64,000 nucleotides of DNA from Gnetum montanum (taxonomy: Eukaryota > Streptophyta > Gnetopsida > Gnetales > Gnetaceae). The stretch spans positions 467,363-531,362 of the forward strand of contig MNCI01004801.1 of assembly GCA_015680685.1 (NCBI GenBank), read 5' to 3'. The notes beneath the pieces are model-generated. The model had not been told where the DNA came from. It was given only the letters and a program-made list of their open reading frames with translations, and made no database searches. Position 1 is the stretch's first letter. Each line of letters starts with the position of its first letter. The position numbers and the translations under genes are program-made. Positions 45,879 through 56,157 of this stretch are shown in pieces.

Positions 45879-46314
45879 ACTAGAACATGTGCCTGAAAAG
45901 GCCTTAAACTACCACCTTTTCACATTATTTTCTATTCACTTATGCATTTCAATTCATGTTTTCTGTAGTGGCTATTTAACATTTTTTTCTCTAGTTGCTT
46001 TTGTTTACAGGATCATACGGACACACATGCATGCATCCACCCTGACAGTCCTGGCATCATGACTTAAAACTGATACCACAGAATTTCCTGGCGTCATGAC
46101 GGTAAACTGACACCACAGAGCTCTGTCTGACATGACACTAAACTGTCACACTCATTCACTAGAGTTTGCTAAGACTATAAACTAGCTTGCCTCTTCATAG
46201 TCCTCCATGACTATAAACTAGCATCATACCGTCCACTACGACGATAAACTGGCAACGTCCAATGGGTTATGACGTAAAACTAACTCACTACAGTCCGCTA
46301 AGACTATAAACTAG
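45861..46314 (+). repeat. Array of about 10 hairpin-plus-tail units in element K
   Basis: Arm pairs and positions: GGCC/GGCC (45861, overlapping the gag-pro stop), GCCT/AGGC with a GAAA loop (45891), AGTC/GACT (46047), CGTCATGACG (46092), TGTC/GACA (46124), a decayed unit (46161), AGTC/GACT (46199), CGTC/GACG (46230), ACGTC/GACGT (46255), AGTC/GACT (46292). Each is followed by a tail close to NTAAACTAG or NTAAACTGG. Arms change in step while the tail is kept, the pattern expected of RNA or DNA hairpins under constraint. Confidence 0.75.
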
Positions 46315-47510
46315 CCATATCATTTCTAGAACATTCATCTGCTACTGTAATTCATGACATTTCTTCATCAATGCCTGCGGCATCATTCATCACACCGGCT
46401 CTGACAACACTATTTCTGCTCATTTTGTTTACCTTAAGTTTCACATGGTACCTCCATTTGCATCAGTCACATTCATGCCTGAAGTGTTCGCTAACTCATT
46501 CGCTTATGTTTTTCTTGTCTTCTTGGAGTTATGTTTGTAGGATGACATCCAGTGGTGCTCGTACATGGATACACTTCATCACGGTGACAAGGTACCACAT
46601 TTTTTCTGACGCACGCAACCAGGTTAATCAATCTGGTCAAAAGTACATTCCCAATTCCCAATACATTCTCCATTTCCCCAACACTCTTACACCCTTTACT
46701 ACTCAGCTACAGTTCCCAGATACAGCCAATACACCCTAAAACTTGGAGCACACTATTACACACTGTGGCACTCTCAAGCAATTGCAACACACAATATGGC
46801 ACATGAGCATGAGTGCAACATTGAAAGAACGCTCTTTCCAAAAAACTAAGAGACAACACAAAACAAGAGACAAAAAAAAAACAACAGAAACAAAAAAAAA
46901 GAGATAAAAAACAAACAAAAAACAAACAAAAAAGAACAAAAAAAGAAAAAGAAAGAAAGAGTAAAGAGCAAAGAGCAAAGAGCAAAATGAGCCATAAGAC
47001 CCTTGGCACTTCCCATAAGCCTCAGCCGGGGAGGCAGTTGTCTTGGAAAAAAATACTCATGTCTCAAAAGCTCAAGTAATATCTCATTGTGCAACTTTGG
47101 CTCTCCGCCAACAGGTTCTCTTTAACACCAAATAAGGGGCATGTTCCTCCAGAGAACGCAACCCACCATCACGTAGCCAACAAGTCCTCTTACACACTAA
47201 AAAAGAGTCTCGTTCCTCCAAAGGACGATTTTAGCCTTGCACAAGAACGACATGAGTTGTTTGCACAAGATGAAGATTCCTCTCCCACACCAGCACAATC
47301 CCTTAATCAGTTCCCAATCCCCATAATTTCCATCTCCCAATCCAACTACAAGCTTCATTTCCCAATCCCAGGTACTTTTGAACACAGTGCGATGACATCT
47401 GGCCAAGGGCCAAAGGACAATGTTTCTACCAAGTTTTCTTGTGGTGTTTTGTACTTATTTGTTGATGCCTATTAGGTCAATTCCTCCAAACATCAACAAA
47501 TAGAGGCCAA
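46315..47510 (+). other. Remaining 3' untranslated region of element K
   Basis: No RT, RNase H or integrase. An A-rich run (46860-46980) and a following block (GCAGTTGTCTTGGAAAA, 47033) parallel M's 3' region on its sense strand. The last bases before the LTR, CAACAAATAGAGGCCAA, are a weak polypurine tract comparable with M's CAACAAAGAGGGTCCAA. Short ORFs at 46371-46739 and 47089-47475 have no recognisable relatives and I do not call them genes. Confidence 0.55.
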
Positions 47511-49247
47511 TGAAACACCACAAAAAATTTTGGCTAACACTTGTAGACAGAAATTAAGCTAAGTCATGTTGGTCCTCAGCATGACCAAGCTTGAAAGCCT
47601 CAACAATACCATCAAACAAAGTCAAATCAAGAAATTAAAAGTTTCCTAGGACCCATAGAAGACTACGATGACATTTGGCATCAAACTTGGCAAATCTTGA
47701 GCTCAAAATACTTGGTTTTCACTAAGTATGCATCCTGTACGCTGGCCTACACATGCCCAGCGTAAGGCCCAGCGTACAGCAACTTTCAGGGCTCAAAAAC
47801 TCATCAAAACATGATAAAGTGGAGTTTCTGGACCTCCCAGAACCTTCCCCAGGGTCCCCAACAGGTCTCAGGTACTTGAAAATCGAATTTTGGGCTCCAA
47901 ATAATCGTCTTTCATTCCAGTACGCCCAGCGTATATGCTCAGGGTGCAGCCAGCGTAGAGAGACTTTCGGGCCCCAAAAATGAGTCAAAACATGCCATAA
48001 CTAAGTGCCTGGACCCCCCAGGACCTTCCCTAGGGTTCCCAGCAGCTCTCAGGTACTTGAAAATTGAATTTTGGGCTCCAAATGATGGCCTTCCATTCCT
48101 GTACGCCCAGCGTAGAGCCAGCGTACAGCAACTTTTAGGCCCCAGAAATGAGTCAAAACGTGCCAGAACCGAGCACCTAGACCCCCCAGGACCTTCCCCA
48201 GGGTTCCTAGCAGCTCTCAGGCACCCAAAAATCAATTTTTGACCTTAAAATGAAGCATTTTCATGTGTATACGCTAGGTACATTTTTGGTGTACGTTAGC
48301 ATGCTATACGCTTACGCTGGCATGCTATACGCTTACGTTGGCATCCTTTACGCTAGCATACTATACGCTTATGCTGGCATCTTTTACGCTGGCATCTTTT
48401 ACGCTGGCATGCTATACACTTACGCTGACATCCTCTACGATGGCATGCTATACGCTTACGCTGGCATCCTTTACGCTGGCATGCTATACGCTTACGCTGG
48501 CATCCTCTACGCTGGCATGTTGTACGCTGGACAGTTGTAACATATCCTGCACTTGGTCAACGCACCACCTGTCTCCTGATCTGAATTTTTCTCACCTCAC
48601 AGCCACTCATCTCCTTCTAGATCCAAATCTAATGCCCAAGATCTTATAAAAACACAGATTTTTCAAGAGATCAAGGGGGGGGGAAAAAATTCCCAGAGGA
48701 CACCAGAGAAGAGGGACACTGAGAACCAGAGCTCAAAAACCTTTTATGCTGGACAACCCTATATGTTGAGCATACAGCCTCTACGCTATGCTTACATTGT
48801 GACCCAGCCACAATCATCCCTGCACCCACCGAGGCTTTTGTCCACCTTGTGTTCCACTCACAACTGCGTTTGACCAGTGCATATATTTTCATTCTGTAAT
48901 ACCATTGTTACATTTTCTTCCTACAATTGTTTACAATCTGCATTAATTCTTGCACATATTCTATTTACGCTTGTTTACGTCTACACTCTGTTCACATCGT
49001 TTACGCTGCTTACGCTATTTACATGTTGATTCACGCCCATTACGTCGTTTACGTATAACCCAACGTATAGCACTCCGGTGTACGTTCGTGGAAATCCTTG
49101 TCTAATCTGCGTGCGGACCACCTAAGGTACTCTACCTTCGTTCATTCCAGCTCGCCCTCAAGTGAAGGTAGGGTCTTCTGTGCATGCCTTGCGATCCCAT
49201 GGTCTCTGTTTCCTTCTAGCCGGAGACCGACGATTTTAGGCGGTACA
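47511..49247 (+). mobile_element. 3' LTR of element K (1737 bp)
   Basis: It starts TGAAACACCACAAAAAATTT and ends GATTTTAGGCGGTACA, matching the 5' LTR end to end. The about-180-bp tandem units are at 47735, 47919 and 48099; the third is shortened. The TACGCTGGCAT repeat block (48290-48530) is longer than in the 5' LTR, which accounts for much of the length difference. Confidence 0.92.
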
Positions 49248-49252
49248 CCCTT
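49248..49252 (+). repeat. Target site duplication of element K, right copy (CCCTT)
   Basis: CCCTT directly after the LTR end GCGGTACA, identical to 28904-28908. The K plus M composite spans 20,339 bp; without M and its duplication K would be about 9.2 kb. Confidence 0.9.
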
Positions 49253-50030
49253 AAACACTCTACTTACAGAAAGGGGGTTCTTGTAGGATGCTTGAAATTG
49301 TGAGCTTAGAGCATCATCCCAACTATAAGGTTCTTGTGGGATAATTTTCTTTTATTTTTGTTTTTTTTTTTGCCTTTTTTCTATGCCTTGTGTTTTTCTC
49401 TCTTTTTTTTCAAGAAAGTAAATATCTGACCAACTTCAATCATGAGCTCCTTGTGGGAGCCAATTTCATTTTATAAGAATTTCTCACATGGTTTAATATA
49501 AATAGATTCTTTTCACTATCGAAAAAATAAGGTCCAATATAACACACCCCTTCCACTGTAGTGACTCATCCAAGCAAGTATTTAATAGAAACCAAATACC
49601 AATAAACATAACCATAAACTAAGCTAAGTAGCCACCCTAACTTATGAACAATGTACTTAAAGAATATTGTTTAAAAAAATAATAAAATTTATTATGTGTA
49701 AGACACTTATTAGTCTATGGCTCACCCTTAGCTAGATCCTAGGTTTAAACCTATGTAGTTTAACATAGAAGGAGTTTTCCTTCTCCCTTGCATTCTAGAC
49801 ATGATGCTACTGAATTATTTATAGTTCCAACTCACAATAGAATGTCCTATTGACCTCTACATTTTTCAAGGTGAAAGTTGTAGACTGAATATAATTATTT
49901 TATTACTTTATTCGATGATGAAAGAGTCTAGTTGAGGGGTATAGTTATGAGCTAAGACTTCTAATGAATGATTTTTATGTAATTCATTTATAGTGGGATA
50001 AGTTGGATCACTTGGCTCTATTAATTCATC
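49253..50030. other. AT-rich flank downstream of element C pol
   Basis: No ORF or repeat boundary recognised. It includes T-rich runs (49350-49420). If C's 3' LTR begins here, its ends could not be identified. Confidence 0.3.
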
Positions 50031-51623
50031 TTCTCTAGGTTCCTCAATGTGGTGTTGATTATATAACTTAAGTTTTTGACCATTGATTAGGAATGTTGTT
50101 GAGGAATAATTAATAGGTGATATGAGGACACTTCCATTATCATGAGGTTGAATAACTAAATAAGGGTCTTATCGTGTAATGTAGTCTCATATTATAAACT
50201 AAAATTTTATCACCTATGGAAAATTATTTTTTAAAGATACTCTTATCGTGTAATGTTTTCATTTGTCGTTTTACAATTCTTTGCTTGTTCAGAGCATGTA
50301 GCCTCATTTTGTCAACTTCATGAAGTTGATTAATTCTAGAGGCTTAGTTCAAGTCTTCATCAAAATTAAGCTGTTGGGCTAATCGTAAGGATTGATATTT
50401 CAGTTTGACTAGTAATAAACATAACTTACTATAAACCAACTGATAAGGTAAATATCCTAAACTTGGTTTATAAGTAATTCTATAAGCCCAAAGTGCATCT
50501 TGTAATTTTTTAGACCAATCCTTCCCTTTAGTACATGTAGTTTTTGTTAATATATTTAAAATAATTCTATTAGCATTTTCTACTTGGCCATTTGTTTGTG
50601 GATGATGGGTAGTAGCTATCTTATATTGGCTACCACAAGACTTAAGGAATTTTTTCATGATTTTATTGACAAAATGGATTCCTTGATCACTAATGACTGC
50701 CCATGAAGTTTCAAAACGTGTTAAAATATTTTTCCTAAGAAATGCGACAACTACCTTTACATCATTTGCTTTTGCTTCCACCCATTTAGTAACATAGTCA
50801 ATACAAACCAAAATTTATTGGCATCCATTAGATGGTGGAAATGGGCCTAAAAATTCTATACCCCAGACATCAAATGGTTCTGTTATTAGAATTGGTTTAA
50901 GGGGTATTTCATGTCTTTTTGTTATGGCTCCCATTCATTGACATTTATCACACTCTTGCACATACTTATGTGCATCTCTAAAAATGGAGGGCCAAAACAA
51001 TCCACTTTGAAGGATTTTGATAACAGTACATTTGCTATCAAATGGCCTCCTCCTAAATCATCATGGCACATTTGTAGAATTTCTTGTTGTTCATTTTCAG
51101 CCACACATCTTCTTGCTATGTTATCTTTACATATTCTATAGAGGTATGGACTACTCCAAATGTATCTAGATATTCTACATAAGAAATATTTTTTTTCTTC
51201 CTTAGTCCAATTGGTAGGAATTTTTACAGTAGCAAGATAGTTGGCTATATTAACAAACCAAGGATCCTTCTTTGTAGAAAAAAGTTGTTCATCTGGAAAT
51301 TCATCATGAAAAATTCCTTGTGTTCGATTCTCATAAGGAGTTTCTAACCTAGAAATATTATCTACTACTACATTTTCCCTACCTCTTTTATTTAGAATAA
51401 TTAAGTCAAATTCTTGGAGTAATAAACACCATCTCATTATTCTTGCATTTTCGATTTTTTTTGGTAGCTAATAATTTAATGGTTGAATGATCAGTAGCTA
51501 CTCTAGTTTTATATCCAATTAAATAATGTCTAAATTTATCTAGAGCATATACAATGGCTAATAATTCCTTTTCTATAGTTGTATAATTTACTTGGGCTTG
51601 GTCTAGACTCTTGGACACATAAT
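50031..51623 (-). pseudogene. pol: Integrase and end of RNase H of Athila-like element C
   Basis: Reverse strand. The RNase H end (51406-51618) reads SKSLDQAQVNYTTIEKELLA and VATDHSTIKLL. The linker reads LLQEFDLIILNKRGRENVV. The integrase finger (CHDDLGGGHL) and core (50344-50811) follow with ISDQGIHFVNK, HHPQTNGQVENANR and LQDALWAYRITYKPSLGYLP. The first catalytic Asp seems replaced by Glu (WGIEFLG), while the second Asp and the Glu remain. A C-terminal tail (LINGQKLKLYNQHHIEEPRE) reaches about 50040. Frame changes occur within RNase H near 51460 and between the finger and the core. The block is separated from its RT by the solo LTR. Confidence 0.88.
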
Positions 51624-51628
51624 AAATC
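51624..51628 (+). repeat. Target site duplication of solo LTR A2, left copy (AAATC)
   Basis: AAATC before the LTR terminus TGTTGGC; repeated at 55079-55083. Confidence 0.93.
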
Positions 51629-52984
51629 TGTTGGCGACCGTTTGGGACACGACCGCCAACGAGTGTCCTCGAACAGGATTTAGGTGCCTGCTGGTCTCTG
51701 GCAACACCAAGGCCCAGATACCTCCAAATAAACTCAGTAGTTAATGTGAGTATGTGTGTGTGCTGTTGCGACGTGTGGTTGTGAGAAATGTAACGATTGC
51801 GTTGTATGTAAACTACAAATGACTTACTTTAAAGAGATTCAGCCAACTTTGCCAAGTACTGTGAGTCATTGAAAATTTCCTATTTTGTTCAACTGCCTAG
51901 TCTATGCGGTCCTTATAATACCTACTTGTAACAAATAAAATTTTGTAAAAACATTTGAGCACAACTCCGCAATCTACTCCTAATTTTCCCCAGAGAAAGA
52001 GATAGTTCCACAAGAAAACTAGAAATAGAGCAAGATTCGATGGAAATAAGCAGAAAAGAAAAGAAAGCAGATTTGTGTAGACCTCAAATATTTAAACAAG
52101 GTAAAATGACATGAGTAAACACTTCGCAATAAAGCTATCCCAAATTCAATATCTACGAATTGTTCAAACTTCCAAGGCTCAAACAAGCAATTTCTTCAAG
52201 ACAATCCTACTATGCTACCAAAAATTGCTGCGTAAACTACCACGTACGAGACTCCATTTTGACTAGATAATAGATGTCAACGATTGCATTCAAATAGAAC
52301 CTTTAAAAGACTTGACAATTTCTGATTGAAATACCACGGGAATTAACTTTAAAGATAAAAAGAAGCTATTCTAGTCCCATCAAAATACCAAAGATTTTCT
52401 GAAGCCTTTCAACTACTGAATTGTTCAATGGTGTGACTACAAACAGAGGCTCTCTTACAATAATCCCAATAGCAGTTCCCACACATTGCACAATAACAAA
52501 TTTTACTACTAAAATGCTCTTAAGGCTTTTAAACACAAGCGCTTCTATGGCAAAATTTTAATAGAAATTTCTATCAGACAACAAGAATAGTAAGAGCAAT
52601 CTAAAAATCCCAAAATTACTTGCCAAGGATGATACTATCTAAACCACTAGCTAAACAATTTAAACAAAACAAAAAATAAAATACATAACTCACAGGACCA
52701 TGACAAAGAGGCTGAAATATTTACTCTAGCAAGCCATCTTACAAGCAATCGTCACAATTTCTTCTTTACAAAGCTCTTCTCAAGACCCCAAGTATGTCTC
52801 CAAGTGAGAGCCCAAGTGCTAACTGGTAGCCTTCCAAAGTGTTATGTATGAGACCTCCCAAAAGTCCCAATGTAGATGATCATATGAGCCCCTCCTCCTT
52901 GACCCCTGAAGCCTTTTTATATGGTTCAAAGGTAGGTAGGGTAGTTACAAAATATGTTGGATGGTTTAACCACCATAGAGACAA

Positions 52985-53190
52985 AAAGGCTACGGTTGAC
53001 AAGTGTCCCATGTAGTTGCCAAGTGTCTTCATGTAGTTGCCAAGTGTCTTCACTTAGTTGCCAAGTGTCTTCATTCAGTTGCCAAGTGTTCACCATGGAG
53101 AGAAACAAGTTGCAGTTGACACGTGTCCTTTTTAGTTGACAAGTGACCTTTGTGGAGAAAAAGAGGTTGTAGTTGACAAGTGGTCTTTGT
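52985..53190 (-). repeat. About 21-bp tandem repeats upstream of the A2 TATA box
   Basis: On the plus strand AGTTGCCAAGTGTCTTCA recurs four to five times at about 21-bp spacing (53010-53090). Looser relatives containing GTTGACAAGTG continue to 53190. On the LTR sense strand this is a GAAGACACTTGGCAACT array just upstream of TATAAAAA (about 52915). A1's LTR has at most single relatives at the matching place (GACACTTGTCAGCTG, 6380). Confidence 0.8.
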
Positions 53191-54054
53191 GGTGGTTATA
53201 ACCACCATTTCAATTGATAAGTGTTCAATTCACATGGGACTTTGCACAAATTCCCTTTTTAAATCATAAAATATTTACTTGGTACACAACCAAGGGCTGT
53301 CAAACTTACATCAGAAATTAAATAATTTATATCAAAACCCAAAATAAATGTTATATGGTTTTTAAATAAAGAGAATATTATGGCCACGTGGCCTGTAAAT
53401 AATGTGGGCTGGTCCAAGTAGCAAGGCCCATGGAAGTGGTTGTATCGCCAAACCCATGGATTACTCCCCTAATCAATCGTGATTTGTCCATTTCCAAGAC
53501 AAAAACGGCAAGTCTGTGCACCGGAGCCCTTGCAAGGAAAACATGGCTGATTATTTTCACGATTTGCAGCGTTTTCAAACTGAGCTTCGTAGAAATTGGG
53601 AATAGCTATTCTTGCACCGATGCTGGTAATTCCTACAGCGATTGCAACTATCTGAATATAGATTCTTAATGGGTATTTCTAAAATTTTTCAAATTGCTTG
53701 CAAGAGGCTAATTTGTATTGTAATGTAGCAACTGTACAAAGCTTGCACTTGGTTCTTGTTAGCGTCTGTTCCATTTTCCTGCGTTGATTTCTTTTTTGGA
53801 AGGTTCTTTTATCCATTTTCATGGCCTCGATAGCATCAATGCGAAGAAGATTACCCTGGGGAACCCTGTGACGTCTGATTTTTCACATGGCCCTTTTTGT
53901 GCTGAAAGCTTCAACGGAAGCCCTATTTTTCTTTGTAATTCCGGCAGCTTTACCAGATGCGATTCTCAAGTAGTGTGGAAGTTTGTTATGAGATACGAAA
54001 TCCATAACTTCTCTGAATTACTCTCCTTTTTTATTCGGTCCCTGGCCATTACTC

Positions 54055-54712
54055 CTTGAGATTGCCCCAGTTTCTTGCGGATGTTGACGATCTCCCTGGG
54101 GGTCCAGCTTGAAAGACTTTTCCAAAACCACCTCTGAAATGGGTGGAGTGGAGTTAAATAAGACCAATGCTAGAAGGGAGGTGCCAGGGTTCTGTGAATT
54201 TAGCACTGATATGGACGATGCCAGGTAGTGCCCAAGGTTTAGCAGAAAGTGCATCAGTCCACGAGGGAACACAAAAATATCATCCACATTCAGAGTCTCC
54301 TAGAATAATTGGTTGTTTGTGTTCACAAATCCCGCCAAAACTGGTCCACCTTGGATCAGAAACATGAACTTGGTGGCCCGTGGATGACTATGAGGTGGAA
54401 GGATGCCACCCGGGGTGAAATTGATGTGAGCCATACTGAGACCCTACGTATTGCTACCGGGCAGATTCATGACTGTTGTCAACGTCACCGTGAACCCAAA
54501 TGTTGCGCTTGGCATTCTGGGCTTTGCCGGAGTAGATGTTTTGAAATCCTCGATGGTGGCGGTATTGGAATTGAGGCACAGAACGTCGTTTATGAATATT
54601 CCCTTAACGTTTGCATTACCTGCAATGTAGAAATCTTGCAAAAGATCCTCATCCGCCACTTTGGCAGCCAACAACAACGTTGCCATAGAGCTACTACGAT
54701 CTTCATTATTAT
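54055..54712 (-). pseudogene. Germin-like protein pseudogene inside solo LTR A2
   Basis: The reverse-strand reading follows a plant germin-like protein from LLLAAKVADEDLLQDFYIAG to a C-terminal REIVNIRKKLGQSQ. These are secreted cupin proteins of the extracellular matrix. Cupin box 1 reads PGGILPPHSHPRATKFMFLIQG in two adjoining parts (about 54348-54395): two metal His are kept, but the metal Glu is Lys. Box 2 has FVFPRGLMHFLLN with its His. The first of the two conserved N-terminal Cys is Tyr; the second (VLCLN) remains. In-frame stops lie at about 54452 and 54325, and a frameshift near 54100 precedes the tail. No intron interrupts it. It lies in the same orientation as the LTR. Confidence 0.85.
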
Positions 54713-55078
54713 ATCTTTTTATCTTTTGATGGTGGCTTCTCAGGTGAGCAGTGGTGTTGCAAAGCCAGTTGTTTTTATAGCAAGGATGACAGCGGTGAAA
54801 TTTTATTAAGGATATGATTACTTCGGTCATGTTACTCTAATGAAAACATTTAACCTGTTCAACGATAGCTGTTTCTTTTCTCCAGTGTTTGCATCCTTAA
54901 CCCCATTCCTCTCACTAACTCAACTAATGCAAAGCATTTTTGTTGTTGCTGTCCGTAAATTTTTGTCATTTGATCTATCACATTTTGCCAATGTTTAATT
55001 CAAATGTTTGGTTCCATTCCGAATTTTTTCCTTGCTCAAATCCAACCTGTTCCATGAAATGGCCAAAATGTGCCAACA

Positions 55079-55083
55079 AAATC
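55079..55083 (+). repeat. Target site duplication of solo LTR A2, right copy (AAATC)
   Basis: AAATC directly after the LTR terminus GCCAACA; equals 51624-51628. Confidence 0.93.
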
Positions 55084-56150
55084 ACTCTTGGTTTATTATT
55101 AATGTATTGTCCAAAAACTGCCCCCAATGTTGTGTCACTAACGTCACACATTAAATCGAATAGATAATCCCAATTAGGTGCATTTAATACAGGGGCTATG
55201 GTTACTTGTTTTTTTAGTTCCAAAAATGCTTTGTGACAATCATTGGTCCAAACAAATGAAACATCCTTTTCTAGGAGCATATATAGTGGTTTAGCAAATT
55301 TTGAGAAATCTTTGATAAATCTTCTATAATATCCAGCATGTCCTAGAAAGGATCGAAGAGTCTTTAAATTGGTTAGAGCTAGTAGTGTAGATATGAATTT
55401 TATTTTCTCATTATCCATCCTTATCCCTTCTTTATAAATAACATGTCCTAACACAATGCCACTTGTAACCATTAAGTGACTCTTTTCCCAACGTAATTTT
55501 AAGTTTTTATCTATGCATCTATCTAAGACATGTTTAAGATATTGTAAGGTTTCATCATAAGAATCCTCATAAATTGAAAAATCATCCATAAAGATTTCAA
55601 CATAATTCTCTAACATATCCAAAAATATTGAAATCATGGCTCTTTGAAAAGTGGCTAGTGCATTATAGAGGCCAAATGACATTCGTCTATAAGAGAAAGT
55701 TCCATAAGGACATGTGAAGGTTATTTTATGTTGGTCTTCAGGGGCAATAGCTACCTGATTGTAACCAATAAATCCATCCAAAAAAAAGTAGTATTCATGG
55801 CCTTCTAATTTTTCTATAATTTGATCTATGTAGGGTAATGGAAAATGGTCTTTTTTTGTGTTTTGGTTTAATGTTCTAATAGTCTACACATACTTTCCAT
55901 TTTCCACTCTTTTTTGGAACTACAGTAATGGGACTTACCCATTCACTATCTGCTATTGGATAAATAATTTCTTCTTTTCAAAGTTTTGAAATTTCATCTT
56001 TAACTATTTTTTTAAGGTTGGATTAATTCATCTTGGGGGAATTCTTATTGGTTTGACATTATCTTCTAGATATGATGCTGGTAGATGTTGGGTGAGATTC
56101 CTTAGTGAAGGTCCCCATAGCTCCATGCAAATGCTTCAGATTTTCTATTC
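55084..56150 (-). pseudogene. pol: Reverse transcriptase of Athila-like element C
   Basis: Reverse strand. An open stretch (to 55781) reads MDGFIGYNQVAIAPEDQHKI, then FTCPYGTFSYRRMSFGLYNA and the catalytic FMDDFSIYEDS, so the polymerase centre is intact. The thumb and connection (SFLGHAGYYRRFIKDFSK, KPLYMLLEKDV) lead to the RNase H start, broken off at NNKPRVI by solo LTR A2. The N-terminal RT part (about 55790-56150: a VCVDY-like block) carries stops and shifts. Confidence 0.9.
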
Positions 56151-56157
56151 AAAATTT

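Larger units (their letters stand above)
51629..55078 (-). mobile_element. Solo LTR A2 (3450 bp), same family as the A1 LTR, with captured host DNA
   Basis: Ends are TGTTGGC and GCCAACA, flanked by a perfect 5-bp AAATC duplication. There is no internal region, so this is a solo LTR left by LTR-LTR recombination. Deleting it and one AAATC rejoins C's pol in frame (NNKPRVI then YYVSKSLDQ). The R/U5 side (51629 to about 52925) matches A1's 6500-7815. U3 differs and is about 0.6 kb longer. U3 holds tandem copies of AGTTGCCAAGTGTCTTCA and a germin-like pseudogene. Confidence 0.93.

Noticed and set aside
46736-47094. Phe/Leu-rich, membrane-like reverse-strand ORFs
   Set aside because: They translate the complement of an A-rich run in the 3' region of K; M has the same A-rich run in a Lys-rich reading.
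54309-54809. Forward-strand 166-codon ORF in solo LTR A2
   Set aside because: It is the shadow of the germin-like sequence on the reverse strand, whose homology is unmistakable.
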